Below, in pieces: positions 24,593-32,812 of a stretch of 64,000 bases of DNA (the first letter of the stretch is position 1; each line of letters begins with the position of its first letter). Origin of the DNA: Myxococcota bacterium (GTDB lineage Bacteria > Myxococcota > B64-G9). The stretch spans positions 248,001-312,000 of the forward strand of contig JAKLGA010000008.1 of assembly GCA_022710975.1 (NCBI GenBank), in the 5' to 3' direction. Below the pieces are notes generated by a model. That model was not told the DNA's origin. It was given only the letters and a program-made list of their open reading frames with translations, and did not search any database. Both the position numbers and the translations under genes were made by a program.

Positions 24593-26424
24593 GGGCTCGC
24601 CCCGCCAGGCGTCTCCGCCCCGGGCAAGCGGATGACGCTCAGCCACGGCTCGGGGGTCGGCAGGCGCTCGTCGAGGAAGCCCTGCACCCAGGTCCCGCAG
24701 CGCGTGGCCAGCGCGCGCTGGTACGCCTGGCCGCCGTGCACCAGGTAGTGCCACAGCCCGTCGTGGGTCCCGGGGCGGTTGGCGGAGTAGGCCGTGCGCA
24801 GCACCACCGAGCGCAGGTCGAAGGGCAGGCCGCGCACGTTCTGGCAGTAGCGCGGGGCCAGCGCCCACATCTCCTCGGCGTTGGAGGGGTAGTACACCCG
24901 CACCGGGACGCCCAGGCGCTCGGCCGCGCGGGCGATGGCCGGCAGGGCCACGTCGGTCAGCATGTTGCCCTCGACCGCCAGGATGCGCCCCTGCTGGAAG
25001 AGCAGCCGCACGTAGCGGTAGTTCTCCTGGTTGCACAGCCAGCCGAAACCCGGATCCACGCAGCGCTCGGGGCTCCTGTACTTGTGGAGGTTGAAGTGCA
25101 GCAGCTTGTGCGCCCACTCCAGGATCTGCAGCGCCTTGCGGCGCTCCCTGGGCCGGTCCTTCATCGCCTCGGCCACCCGGGCGCGGGTGCGCTGCCAGGA
25201 CCGCAGGGAGAAGGCCTCCACGAAGGACTCCACGTCGGGCTCGAGCAGCGCCACCTCGCGCAGCAGCCAGTGCATGTGGATCACGAAGGGGTCGTAGTCG
25301 AACAGCCAGGCCCACTGGCTGCGGGCCGCGGAGATCAGGTGGTAGTTCTGCGCCGGGCCGAGCCCCACGTACCCGCCGCCCAGGTTGCGGATGTAGGGAG
25401 CCCACACGCGGTGGGCCTTCTCGTTGGTGGACAGGTAGGTCATCGGATCGCGGCAGGTCGAGGTGGCCTTGCCCACCCGATCGCACCTGGGGATCTTCAG
25501 CACGTCGGGGTCGGGCGGCACGGCGCGGAAGATGGCCAGCTCCTCGGCGCTCGGCGGCGCGGGATCGGGCGGCGGGGGCAGCGGATCGCGGAGCTGCAGC
25601 GGCGGCCAGGGCGTCAGCCGCGGGGAGTCCGACGCGCAGCGGACACCCACCCCGGCCAGCGTGGCGGTGGGGGGGAGCGGCATGCGCGCCGCGGCCCGCA
25701 GCGTCTCGCCCGGCTGGGCGAAGGAGCCGCCCTTGGCCAGGCGCCTGGTCCTGCCGGGGCACTTGGCCAGACCGCGGCAGGGCCCGAGCGGGTCGCGGCC
25801 CTGGCAGGCCGGGCCGCAGGCCCCGGCGCAGCCGGTCCGGCACGGGCTGGCCCAGTCCCGGACCCACTCGGCCGCGTTGCCGGCCAGGTCGTGGAGGTCG
25901 TAGGCCCCGGGCGGCAGCGAGCCCACCGGCCGGGTGATCCCGGGCTCGCAGCCGCGGAAGGCGGCCCGCTCGCAGCTCGGCGGCTCCTCCCCCCAGGGGT
26001 AGCTCCGCCCTTCGAGCCCCCCGCGCGCGGCCTTCTCCCACTCCGCCTCGCTGGGCAGGCGCTTGCCGGCCCACAGGCAGAAGCGCCGGGCGCCCTCCCA
26101 GGAGACCGCCACCGCGGGCTGGTCGTCCCCGGCCTGGCCCTGCCACATGGCCGGCAGGGGTGGACGGCGGGGGCAGGAGCCGGCCTGCTCGCAGGCGGCG
26201 TAGGCCCGGTTGGTCACCTCGCGCTGGTCCAGGTAGAAGGTGGACACCTCCGCCCGCACCCGGGGCCTGGCGCCCGGGCTGCGCTCGTCCCCCAGCACGG
26301 CCGGTCCGCCGGGGACGCACACCATCCCCGCGGGCGGCGGCGCGCAGGGCTCGTGCGCGGCCGCGGGCGCCGCGACGGCGGCGGCCGAGCACACGAGCCA
26401 CAGCGAGGTGAAGAGGCAGAGCAC
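24589..26424 (-). CDS. Secreted FGE-sulfatase/SUMF1-like protein fused to a LIC_10091-like domain
   Basis: This 611-residue exported protein has a signal peptide ending AAPAAA-HEP. Residues about 30-265 are a formylglycine-generating-enzyme/sulfatase-modifying (SUMF1) fold, with MV.VPGG, FYLDQREVTN, PAVAVSWEGARRFC.WAGKRLPSEAEWEKAARGG-type order and GNAAEWVRDW. A Pro-rich linker follows, then about 300 residues containing YLSTNEKAH, GGGYVGLGPAQNY and FDYDP. These resemble the uncharacterised LIC_10091 family, which has a methyltransferase-like fold. The start is GTG with GGAGAG upstream. No sulfatase gene is near, so formylglycine generation is uncertain and a binding role is possible. It is translationally coupled to the carboxypeptidase downstream. 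Confidence 0.7.
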   Translation of the reverse strand: MLCLFTSLWLVCSAAAVAAPAAAHEPCAPPPAGMVCVPGGPAVLGDERSPGARPRVRAEVSTFYLDQREVTNRAYAACEQAGSCPRRPPLPAMWQGQAGDDQPAVAVSWEGARRFCLWAGKRLPSEAEWEKAARGGLEGRSYPWGEEPPSCERAAFRGCEPGITRPVGSLPPGAYDLHDLAGNAAEWVRDWASPCRTGCAGACGPACQGRDPLGPCRGLAKCPGRTRRLAKGGSFAQPGETLRAAARMPLPPTATLAGVGVRCASDSPRLTPWPPLQLRDPLPPPPDPAPPSAEELAIFRAVPPDPDVLKIPRCDRVGKATSTCRDPMTYLSTNEKAHRVWAPYIRNLGGGYVGLGPAQNYHLISAARSQWAWLFDYDPFVIHMHWLLREVALLEPDVESFVEAFSLRSWQRTRARVAEAMKDRPRERRKALQILEWAHKLLHFNLHKYRSPERCVDPGFGWLCNQENYRYVRLLFQQGRILAVEGNMLTDVALPAIARAAERLGVPVRVYYPSNAEEMWALAPRYCQNVRGLPFDLRSVVLRTAYSANRPGTHDGLWHYLVHGGQAYQRALATRCGTWVQGFLDERLPTPEPWLSVIRLPGAETPGGASP

Positions 26425-26454
26425 GTGGATCGCTCTCCGCGGGCAGCGCCGGTC

Positions 26455-27246
26455 TCAGCCCTGCACGGCCCAGCGCTGGGCCAGACCCGCGCTCAGGGTG
26501 AGCCAGCACCCGAGCGCGCGGCAGCTCTCGCTGACCAGGTCGACCATGTCTCCGGGCAGGCCCAGGGCGGGGCCGTAGGCGACCACCCCGTCCCACACCA
26601 GCCAGGCCAGCCCGCTGGCCACCAGCAGCAGCCACACCCAGCCGATGCGCCCGCCGCGGAAGGCCAGGTAGGAGAGCAGCAGCGGGGCGAGCAGCGTCAG
26701 GCAGACCGCGTCGCCCAGGCTCGAGGCCGTGCCCACGGCGCTCTCCCAGTCGCCGGCCAGCAACCCGCGCCCCTCCACCACCAGCGCCGGCGCGGCCACC
26801 GCCAGCGCCAGCGCGCAGGCCACGGCGTAGGCGGCCGGGCGGGTCCAGCGCGGCCCGGGCAGCTCCAGCCCGGCCCGGGCCCAGGCGTTGGCGAGCATGT
26901 ACAGCCCGATGGCCTGGAAGGTGTTGGCCGCCAGCACCAGCCCGCCCCGCAGCGGGCCGACCAGGGCGATCGGGGCGCCCGCGGACGAGAGCAGCAGGGC
27001 CGCGTCGGCGACGAGCAGCAGCCCGCTGCAGGCCGCGGTCCACAGCCAGGCCCGGCGCAGGTACTCGCCGCGGCTGAAGGACCAGGCGGCCACCAGGCCT
27101 CCCGCCAGGCCGATCAGCTTGACCAGCTCGATCTCGACGCGCAGGAACAGCCCGTAGGACTCGCCGCCAGCCAGCCAGCGCTCCAGGGCCACGAACGGCA
27201 CCAGGTAGAGGAAGGGCAGCACGGCCAGGAGGCGGAAGCGCGTCAC
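26455..27246 (-). CDS. Polytopic membrane protein of unknown function
   Basis: This protein of about 263 residues has roughly eight hydrophobic segments and few loops, and I do not recognise a family. The GTG at 27246 is chosen because GAGG lies five bases upstream; another GTG at 27264 is possible but falls inside the stem of a strong hairpin. The N-terminal cytoplasmic tail is short and basic (VTRFR). It has its own promoter with a palindrome in the spacer, so expression is probably regulated. The gene starts about 110 bases after the kinase gene on the same strand and 31 bases before the FGE-like gene. Seven- or eight-TM sensor or transporter remain options. Confidence 0.6.
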   Translation of the reverse strand: MTRFRLLAVLPFLYLVPFVALERWLAGGESYGLFLRVEIELVKLIGLAGGLVAAWSFSRGEYLRRAWLWTAACSGLLLVADAALLLSSAGAPIALVGPLRGGLVLAANTFQAIGLYMLANAWARAGLELPGPRWTRPAAYAVACALALAVAAPALVVEGRGLLAGDWESAVGTASSLGDAVCLTLLAPLLLSYLAFRGGRIGWVWLLLVASGLAWLVWDGVVAYGPALGLPGDMVDLVSESCRALGCWLTLSAGLAQRWAVQG

Positions 27247-27260
27247 GGCGACCTCATGGT

Positions 27261-27286
27261 GCACCCGCCTCCCCCAAGGCGGGTGC
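27261..27286 (-). promoter_or_regulatory. Perfect 10-bp hairpin in the leader of the membrane-protein gene
   Basis: The arms GCACCCGCCT and AGGCGGGTGC are perfectly complementary with a six-base loop. The structure covers a GGGGGAGG ribosome-binding-like sequence and the GTG at 27264. There is no T-run after it on either strand, so it is not a standard intrinsic terminator. Translational control or a protein-binding site fits better. Confidence 0.55.
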
Positions 27287-27308
27287 GAGGTCAGGGTTCA
27301 CTCCGCTC

Positions 27309-27337
27309 ACGATGTCACGCAGGTGCGCACCTGTCAA
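27309..27337 (-). promoter_or_regulatory. Promoter of the membrane-protein gene
   Basis: On the minus strand a perfect TTGACA (27337-27332) is followed after 17 bases by CATCGT (27314-27309). The -35 is strong and preceded by a T-run; the -10 is weak, as expected of an activated or repressed promoter. Confidence 0.5.
27320..27333. promoter_or_regulatory. 14-bp perfect palindrome, candidate operator
   Basis: CAGGTGCGCACCTG reads the same on both strands and lies in the promoter spacer, overlapping the -35 by two bases. Its position suits a dimeric repressor. The regulator is not obvious in the window. Confidence 0.55.
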
Positions 27338-27353
27338 AAACCCAGCCGCCGTC

Positions 27354-30068
27354 TCAAGGCTGCGCCGAGGCCAGGAAGCGCTGCACCTCGGCGGCCTGGT
27401 CGGCCTCGCCCTCCGCGGCGAAGTCGGCCCGGGCGGCCTCGGCCAGGCTCCGCGCCCTGGCTCGCTCTCCGGGCCGGGCCCGCAGCAACGCCCTGGCCAA
27501 CGCGAAACGCGCCTCGGCCAGGCCGCGCGGCTCGCCCGCCGCGCGTTCCCGCAGCTCGAGCGCCCGCTCCAGCGGGGCCACCGCGGCGTCGGCCTGCCCC
27601 TGGACCAGGTGCACCCGTCCCAGCCCCAGCAGCGGCGCGGCCAGCGCCGGGTGCGCCGCCCCCAGGGCGCGCTCCAGGCAGGCCAGCGCGCCCTGGTACT
27701 CCTGGAAGGCCTCGGGCAGCTCCCCGCGCAGCCGGCGCGCGTCGCCGAGCAGCACGCGCAGGCGGCCCGTGTCCGGCGAGTCCTCGCCCTGGACGGCGCG
27801 CCGGGACGCGAGCGCGAGCTCCAGCGCGGCCAGGGCGGCCTCCAGGTCCCCGGCCTCCAGGCCGAAGCACCCCAGGGCTTCCAGGGCCTCGGGCTCGCCC
27901 TCGAGCCCGACCGTGGTCGGGTTCGCCAGCGCCCCGAGGGCGCGCTCCAGGATCGGGCGGGCCTCGGTCACCAGGCCGAGCCGCTGGAGCGCCCGGCCCC
28001 GCTCCACGGCGGCCCGCAGCGCGCGCGGATCGGCCGGCCCCAGGGCCGCCTCGGCCAGCGCCGCCGCCCGGGTGGCCACCTCCAGCGACTCCTGGAGGCG
28101 GCCCGCCGCCCGCAACCCCGAGGCCCAGGGCAGGAAGAAGTCGAGCAGCGCCAGGTGCTCTGGGCCCAGGTTGGCCTCGGCCGCCTCCAGCGCCCGGCGC
28201 CGGTGCGCCAGCGCCTCCGCCCCCCGCCCGAGCTCGTCCAGCACGTCGGCCAGCGCCCGGGCCGCCTCCGCCACGGGCCAGGCCTGCGGCCCGTGCAGCT
28301 GCTCCCGCAGCCCCAGGGCCCGGGTGTACGCCTCCGCGGCCGGCCCGAGTCGCCCCAGACGCGCCTCGGCGCGGCCGAGGCCCTCGGCCAGGTCCGCTTC
28401 GAGCCGGCGAGCCTCCCGCGGTGACGCGCCCGCGAGGCCGCGCAGCAGGGCCTCGGCGGAGCGCTGGCGCGTGCCGAGGGCCCCCGCGTCGGCGGCCAGC
28501 TCGACCCGCGCCACCGCGGCCGCGGCGGCGCCCGCCAGATCGCGCCCGGCCAGCGCCTCCCACTGCGCGTCCTCGAGGTCCGCGTCCTGGCCCTGGACGG
28601 TCGCGGGCCCCGCGGCCCGGCGCGTGAGGGCGCGCTCGAGCAGGGCCGCCGACACGAGCTCCGGCCGGGCGAGCTGCCGGGCCTCCCCCAGGGCACGCTC
28701 GGCCAGCTCCCAGGCCGCCACCCCCCGCCCGATGGCGCACAGGGCCCGCACCCTGCCCAGCTCGGCCCGCACGCCGTCCTCCCGGGGCTCCGCCGGGGGC
28801 TCGCCGCCGGGGGCCCCGGCGGCGAGGCAGGCGCCCGGGTCGCCCAGCGCATCCACCGCCTGCGCCGCGCGATCCACCACCGGCCCGTCGGCGGACTCCA
28901 GCGCCCCGGTCAGGGCCTCGAACTCCGCCCGGCGCACCGCCAGGCAGCGGGCGCCTGGCCCGGCCGCCAGGCAGGTCTGCCGGCGGGCCTCGCCCCAGCG
29001 CCCGGCCCAGGCCGCGAGCACCGCCCGGACGCGCTCCCAGGTGGCCGGCGCGTGGGCGCGGCCGGAGGCGGCGAAGGCGGTCCGGCCGGCCGCCTGGCGG
29101 GCGGGGTCCCACAGCCCGGCGGCCTCCACGGCCGCGTCCGGGCAGTCCGGCCGCGCGCCCAGGCCGAGCGACAGGGCGAGCAGCGCGCCCAGGCAGCCGA
29201 GCGCCACCAGGCCGGTCGCCAGCAACCAGCGCCGGCGCCGGCGCGGGGCCGGAGTCAGGCCGTCGAGCAGCGCATCCAGGCTGGCGAAGCGGCGGCGCGG
29301 CTCGGCCTGCAGGCCGCGCAGCACGGCCTCCCGCAACCAGGCCGGCACGATGGCCGAGCGCAGCGGCGTCTGCAGGCGACCCGCCGCGATGGCGGCCCGC
29401 AGCTCGCCCGGCCCCGCGCCTGCGAACGGACGCACCCCGTACAGCGCCTCGTAGAGCGTGGCGCACAGCGCGAACTGGTCGGACAGGGCATCCGCCCGTT
29501 CGCCCGCGAGCTGCTCCGGGGCCAGGTACCCGAGCACCGCCGGGTCGGCCGCGCCGGCGCGCGCCTCGGGCTCCAGCGTGCGGGTCAGCCCGATGTCGGT
29601 CACCCGCACCCGGCCGTCCTCACCGACCAGGATGTTCTGCGGCTTCAACCCGCGGTGCACCAGCCCGGCCCGGTGGGCGGCGGCCAGCCCGCGCCCGGCC
29701 TGGCGAACGACCTCCAGCAGGGGCCGCCAGTGGGCCCCCGCCCGGGCCAGCCAGGCGTCCAGGCTCAGGCCGCGCACGAACTCCATCACCACGAAGCAGT
29801 CGGCCCCGTGCCGGCCCACGTCCAGCACGCGCACCACGTTGGGGTGAGCCAGCCGGGCCACGTTGCGGGCCTCGGTGGCCAGGGCCTCGGCCCGGGCCGC
29901 CCCCTCCCCCGCGGGCCGCAGCAGCTTGAGGGCGACCTTGCGATCCGCCTCCGGATCGTAGGCCGCGTAGACCACCCCGGAGGGGCCGTCGCCCAGCGTG
30001 GACAGGATCAGGTAGCGCCCCAGGCGCTGACCCTGCTCGAGGCGCTGCTCGTCCCCTGTGGACCGCAT
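27354..30068 (-). CDS. Ser/Thr kinase-like protein with TPRs, catalytic Asp missing
   Basis: This 904-residue membrane protein has an N-terminal Hanks-type kinase domain (about 18-265) with a glycine loop GDGPSGVV (26-33), VALK with Lys48, Glu67, and D.G as Asp158. The catalytic loop reads HRGLKPQN instead of HRDLKPxN, so the catalytic Asp is Gly140. One membrane segment lies near 280-300. The outer part (about 330-904) is a long array of TPR-like helices with repeats of A...L..AL.LRE..G..HP and the like. Kinases of this layout are common in myxobacteria; this one is probably a pseudokinase or weakly active. It starts 13 bases after the second purH gene, so it may be the last gene of the purine operon. 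Confidence 0.85.
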   Translation of the reverse strand: MRSTGDEQRLEQGQRLGRYLILSTLGDGPSGVVYAAYDPEADRKVALKLLRPAGEGAARAEALATEARNVARLAHPNVVRVLDVGRHGADCFVVMEFVRGLSLDAWLARAGAHWRPLLEVVRQAGRGLAAAHRAGLVHRGLKPQNILVGEDGRVRVTDIGLTRTLEPEARAGAADPAVLGYLAPEQLAGERADALSDQFALCATLYEALYGVRPFAGAGPGELRAAIAAGRLQTPLRSAIVPAWLREAVLRGLQAEPRRRFASLDALLDGLTPAPRRRRRWLLATGLVALGCLGALLALSLGLGARPDCPDAAVEAAGLWDPARQAAGRTAFAASGRAHAPATWERVRAVLAAWAGRWGEARRQTCLAAGPGARCLAVRRAEFEALTGALESADGPVVDRAAQAVDALGDPGACLAAGAPGGEPPAEPREDGVRAELGRVRALCAIGRGVAAWELAERALGEARQLARPELVSAALLERALTRRAAGPATVQGQDADLEDAQWEALAGRDLAGAAAAAVARVELAADAGALGTRQRSAEALLRGLAGASPREARRLEADLAEGLGRAEARLGRLGPAAEAYTRALGLREQLHGPQAWPVAEAARALADVLDELGRGAEALAHRRRALEAAEANLGPEHLALLDFFLPWASGLRAAGRLQESLEVATRAAALAEAALGPADPRALRAAVERGRALQRLGLVTEARPILERALGALANPTTVGLEGEPEALEALGCFGLEAGDLEAALAALELALASRRAVQGEDSPDTGRLRVLLGDARRLRGELPEAFQEYQGALACLERALGAAHPALAAPLLGLGRVHLVQGQADAAVAPLERALELRERAAGEPRGLAEARFALARALLRARPGERARARSLAEAARADFAAEGEADQAAEVQRFLASAQP

Positions 30069-30081
30069 GCCCCGCGCCCGC

Positions 30082-31332
30082 TCAGTGCCTGAAGGATCGT
30101 TGCCCGGTGAAGGCCATGGCCGCGCCGAACTGGTTGCAGGCCTGGATCACCTCGTGGTCGTTCAGCGAGCCGCCCGGCTGGACCACGGCGCGCACGCCCT
30201 CGCGCAGGCCCACCTCCAGCCCGTCGCGGAAGGGGAAGAACCCGTCCGAGATCATCACCGCGCCCTCGAGCCCGCCGTGCGCCGCGCGCACCTCGGCGTC
30301 CACGGCCGCGCGCGCCTCGAGGTCGGCCATCTCGTGGTAGGGCTTCTGGTGGCGCTCGAAGCACAGGTGGTCGGCCAGCTTGCGGTAGGCCTTGTCCCGG
30401 GCGATCTCGGCCACCCCCACCCGGTCCTGCTCGCCCGTGCCGATGCCCACGGTCACCCCGTCCTTGACGTACAGGACCGAGTTGGAGCTGACCCCGGCCT
30501 CGACCACCCAGCCGAAGGCCATGTCGACCCGCTCACGCGGGCTGGGCTCGCGCGCCACCCGGTAGGTCTGGCCCTTGTGCACCACCTCGGCCGTCCTGAA
30601 GTCCTCGGGCCGCCTGGCCTCGGGCACGTAGCTGAGCTGCAGCACCAGCCCCCCGTCCAGCAAGCTCTTCACGTCCACGAAGCGCTGCGGGGCCAGCTCG
30701 GCCAGGCGGGCCATGCGGCGGATCTCCATGATGCGCAGGTTCTTGCGGCGGGCCAGCGCCTCGACCGCGCCCGCCTCGAAGCCCGGGGCCACCACCACCT
30801 CGGCGTAGCGCGCCGAGATGGCCTCGGCCGTCTCGCGATCCACCGGCCGGTTGAGGGCGATGCAGCCGCCGAAGGCCGCCACCCGATCGGCCGCCTCCGC
30901 CCGGAGGTAGGCGTCCACCAGCCGCTCCGCCAGCGCCACGCCCGAGGGGTTGTTGTGCTTCATGATGGCGCAGGCCGGCCGGTCGGTCAGGTAGCGCAGG
31001 ATGTTCAGCGCGTTGTCCGCGTCGGTCAGGTTGATCTTGCCGGGGTGCTTGCCGAACTGGTGCAGCGTGGCGTCGGTCACCAGGCCCTGGCCCGGTCCCA
31101 CCACGCGCACGTCGCCCACCACCAGGTTGCCGTTCACCAGGCGGTAGAGCGCCGCCGGCTGCCCGGGGTTCTCCCCGTAGCGCAGCCCCCGCCGCTCGCC
31201 CTCCACGTCCCAGCGCACCTTCTCGTAGACCAGCAGCTCCCGGCGCTCCTCCCAGACGTAGGCGATCTCGAGCCGCTCGGGGAAGTGCTCGTCGACGATG
31301 GTGCGGTAGGCCGCCTTGAGGTCCTGCGCCAT
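30082..31332 (-). CDS. purH: AICAR transformylase (C-terminal half of PurH as a separate gene)
   Basis: This 416-residue protein corresponds to the formyltransferase domain of bifunctional PurH, which turns AICAR into FAICAR with 10-formyl-THF. Family motifs include RYGENPGQ.AA near residue 52, MKHNNPSG with the catalytic Lys-His pair, AFGG.IA, and near the C-terminus SDGFFPFRD and QPGGS.ND. It has its own start at 31332, one base after the stop of the cyclohydrolase gene, with GGAGGGC upstream. In most bacteria the two activities sit on one chain; here they are two adjacent genes. The product should be full and active. Confidence 0.88.
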   Translation of the reverse strand: MAQDLKAAYRTIVDEHFPERLEIAYVWEERRELLVYEKVRWDVEGERRGLRYGENPGQPAALYRLVNGNLVVGDVRVVGPGQGLVTDATLHQFGKHPGKINLTDADNALNILRYLTDRPACAIMKHNNPSGVALAERLVDAYLRAEAADRVAAFGGCIALNRPVDRETAEAISARYAEVVVAPGFEAGAVEALARRKNLRIMEIRRMARLAELAPQRFVDVKSLLDGGLVLQLSYVPEARRPEDFRTAEVVHKGQTYRVAREPSPRERVDMAFGWVVEAGVSSNSVLYVKDGVTVGIGTGEQDRVGVAEIARDKAYRKLADHLCFERHQKPYHEMADLEARAAVDAEVRAAHGGLEGAVMISDGFFPFRDGLEVGLREGVRAVVQPGGSLNDHEVIQACNQFGAAMAFTGQRSFRH

Positions 31333-31333
31333 G

Positions 31334-32026
31334 TCACTGCCCTCCGCGGAGCTGGTAGCAGGCCTCCACCTCGGCCGGCGGCCGGGCCGCCAGGTAGGCG
31401 GCGATGGCCTGATCGTACTCGGCCGTGTGGCGGAAGGCCTTCTGCGCCAGCTCGAAGCGCGCGGCCAGATCGAGGCGGCCGCCGTTCGCGCGCATCCTGC
31501 GCACCAGCGGCTCGTAGTCGGACGGATCGGTCACCGCGGCCACCCGCAGGTAGTTCTTGGCAGCGGCGCGGATCATGCAGGGGCCGCCGATGTCGATGTT
31601 GGCCCGGGCCTCCTCCGGCGTGGCCCCGGGCCGCGCCACGGTCTGGGCGAAGGGGTACAGGTTCACCACCACCATGTCGATCGGCACGGCCGCCGTGCGG
31701 GCCAGATCCGCCTGGTGGTCCGGGTTGTAGGTCTCGGTCAGCAGCCCCAGGTAGATCTTGAAGTCGAGCGTCTTGACCAGGCCGCCCTGGGTCTCGGGCT
31801 GGCCGGTGTAGTCGGACACCTGCACCAGGTGGCGCGCGGCGCGCTCGGGTCCCAGCAGCTCGCGCAGGGCGGCGTAGGTGCCGCCGGTAGAGAAGATGCG
31901 GCAGTCCGGCTCCATGTTCAACAGGCCGGACGCCAGGATCTGCAGCCCGCGCTTGTCGGTCACGCTGACGAGCGCGTGCCGCACGCGCACCCACTTGTCC
32001 GCCTCCCGGACCACGTTCACGCTCAT
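31334..32026 (-). CDS. purH: IMP cyclohydrolase (N-terminal half of PurH as a separate gene)
   Basis: This 230-residue protein is the cyclohydrolase part of PurH, which closes FAICAR to IMP. It has the MGS-like fold signature ALVSVTDKRGL at the N-terminus, STGGTY, VSDYTGQPE, GGLVKTLDFKI (a variant of the usual GGRVKTLHP), NLYPF and NIDIGGP.MIRAAAKN. GGAGGAGAGG stands before the ATG at 32026, which overlaps the purN stop by four bases (ATGA). It ends one base before the AICAR transformylase gene starts. The transcription order purN, purH-N, purH-C follows the late steps that use formyl-THF. Confidence 0.88.
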   Translation of the reverse strand: MSVNVVREADKWVRVRHALVSVTDKRGLQILASGLLNMEPDCRIFSTGGTYAALRELLGPERAARHLVQVSDYTGQPETQGGLVKTLDFKIYLGLLTETYNPDHQADLARTAAVPIDMVVVNLYPFAQTVARPGATPEEARANIDIGGPCMIRAAAKNYLRVAAVTDPSDYEPLVRRMRANGGRLDLAARFELAQKAFRHTAEYDQAIAAYLAARPPAEVEACYQLRGGQ

Positions 32027-32709
32027 GCCCTCTCCTCCCGGCGGGCGCCGTCCACCCGCACCTCGCCGCCCTCGAGCCGCACCCGGCCCTCGGCCAGCCA
32101 GCGGATCACCTCGGGGTACAGGTCGTGCTCCACGGCCAGCCCGCGCGCGCGGAGCTCGTCCAGCCCGTCCTCTGGGCGCACCTCCACCGGCCGCTGGGCG
32201 ATGATCGGGCCGGTGTCCACGCCCTCGTCCACGAAGTGCACGGTGATGTGCGTCCCGGGCAAGCGCGCCGGGTGCCCGGGCAGCAGCCCCAGGGCGAACT
32301 CGTAGCCGTGGGCGCCCTGGTAGGCGTGCGTGTCGGCCGGGTGGATGTTGACGACCCCCGGCAGCCCGTCCGGCCGGCGGAACGCGCGGATGAGCAGCGG
32401 GGACAGCACGCGCATGTAGCCGGCCAGCACCAGGAAGTCGAGCGGCTGGTGGGGCGCCAGGACCCGCAGCACCGCCTGCTCGTGGGCCTCGCGATCGGGC
32501 TGCCCGCGGTGCGGCACCAGCCGGGCCGGCACGCCGGCCAGGGAGGCCCGCTCGAGGGCCCTGGCCCCGGACACGTTGGAGAGCACCACGGCCACCTCGG
32601 CCGGGAAGGCCGGATCCTGGCAGGCGTCCAGGATGGCCTGGAGGTTCGTGCCCGAGCCCGAGGCCAGCACGGCCAGGCGCGTGCGCGCGTGCACCATGGT
32701 CCGGACCAT
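32023..32709 (-). CDS. purN: Phosphoribosylglycinamide formyltransferase
   Basis: PurN formylates GAR with 10-formyl-THF. The protein of about 228 residues has LASGSGTNLQAI, VLSNVSGA.AL, LAGYMRVLSP, NIHPAD with the active-site Asn and His, and HFVDEGVDTGPII with the catalytic Asp. The segment after the His (HPADTHAYQGAHGY) differs from the HPSLLP...G..A of E. coli PurN, so it belongs to a diverged branch. The ATG at 32709 is chosen for length; it has no good ribosome binding site, and a second ATG lies four codons later. It is the first gene of the split-purH operon. Confidence 0.87.
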   Translation of the reverse strand: MVRTMVHARTRLAVLASGSGTNLQAILDACQDPAFPAEVAVVLSNVSGARALERASLAGVPARLVPHRGQPDREAHEQAVLRVLAPHQPLDFLVLAGYMRVLSPLLIRAFRRPDGLPGVVNIHPADTHAYQGAHGYEFALGLLPGHPARLPGTHITVHFVDEGVDTGPIIAQRPVEVRPEDGLDELRARGLAVEHDLYPEVIRWLAEGRVRLEGGEVRVDGARREERA

Positions 32710-32776
32710 GCCACAGCCCCGCCTGGGTGCCAACCGAATTCAGGCTGGGGCCAGGCCACGCCCGCGCGCGGTCCCC

Positions 32777-32805
32777 TTGACGATCGCCCCGGGCTCGTCG
32801 AGGAT
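32777..32805 (+). promoter_or_regulatory. Response-regulator promoter, probably leaderless
   Basis: TTGACG (32777-32782) is followed after 17 bases by GAGGAT (32800-32805). Seven bases later comes the ATG at 32813, which lacks a ribosome binding site at good distance. The geometry fits a leaderless transcript. Confidence 0.4.
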
Positions 32806-32812
32806 GGCAGGC

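Noticed and set aside
24589-26424. FGE-like protein as a sulfatase activator.
   Set aside because: No sulfatase gene is in the window, and SUMF1 folds also serve other roles.
27261-27286. Hairpin as a rho-independent terminator of the kinase transcript.
   Set aside because: No T-run follows on either strand, and it lies next to a start codon.
24736-29454. A 1572-codon plus-strand frame across the FGE-like, membrane and kinase genes.
   Set aside because: It spans several real genes in antisense and has low-complexity Gln/Gly/Ala/Arg composition.
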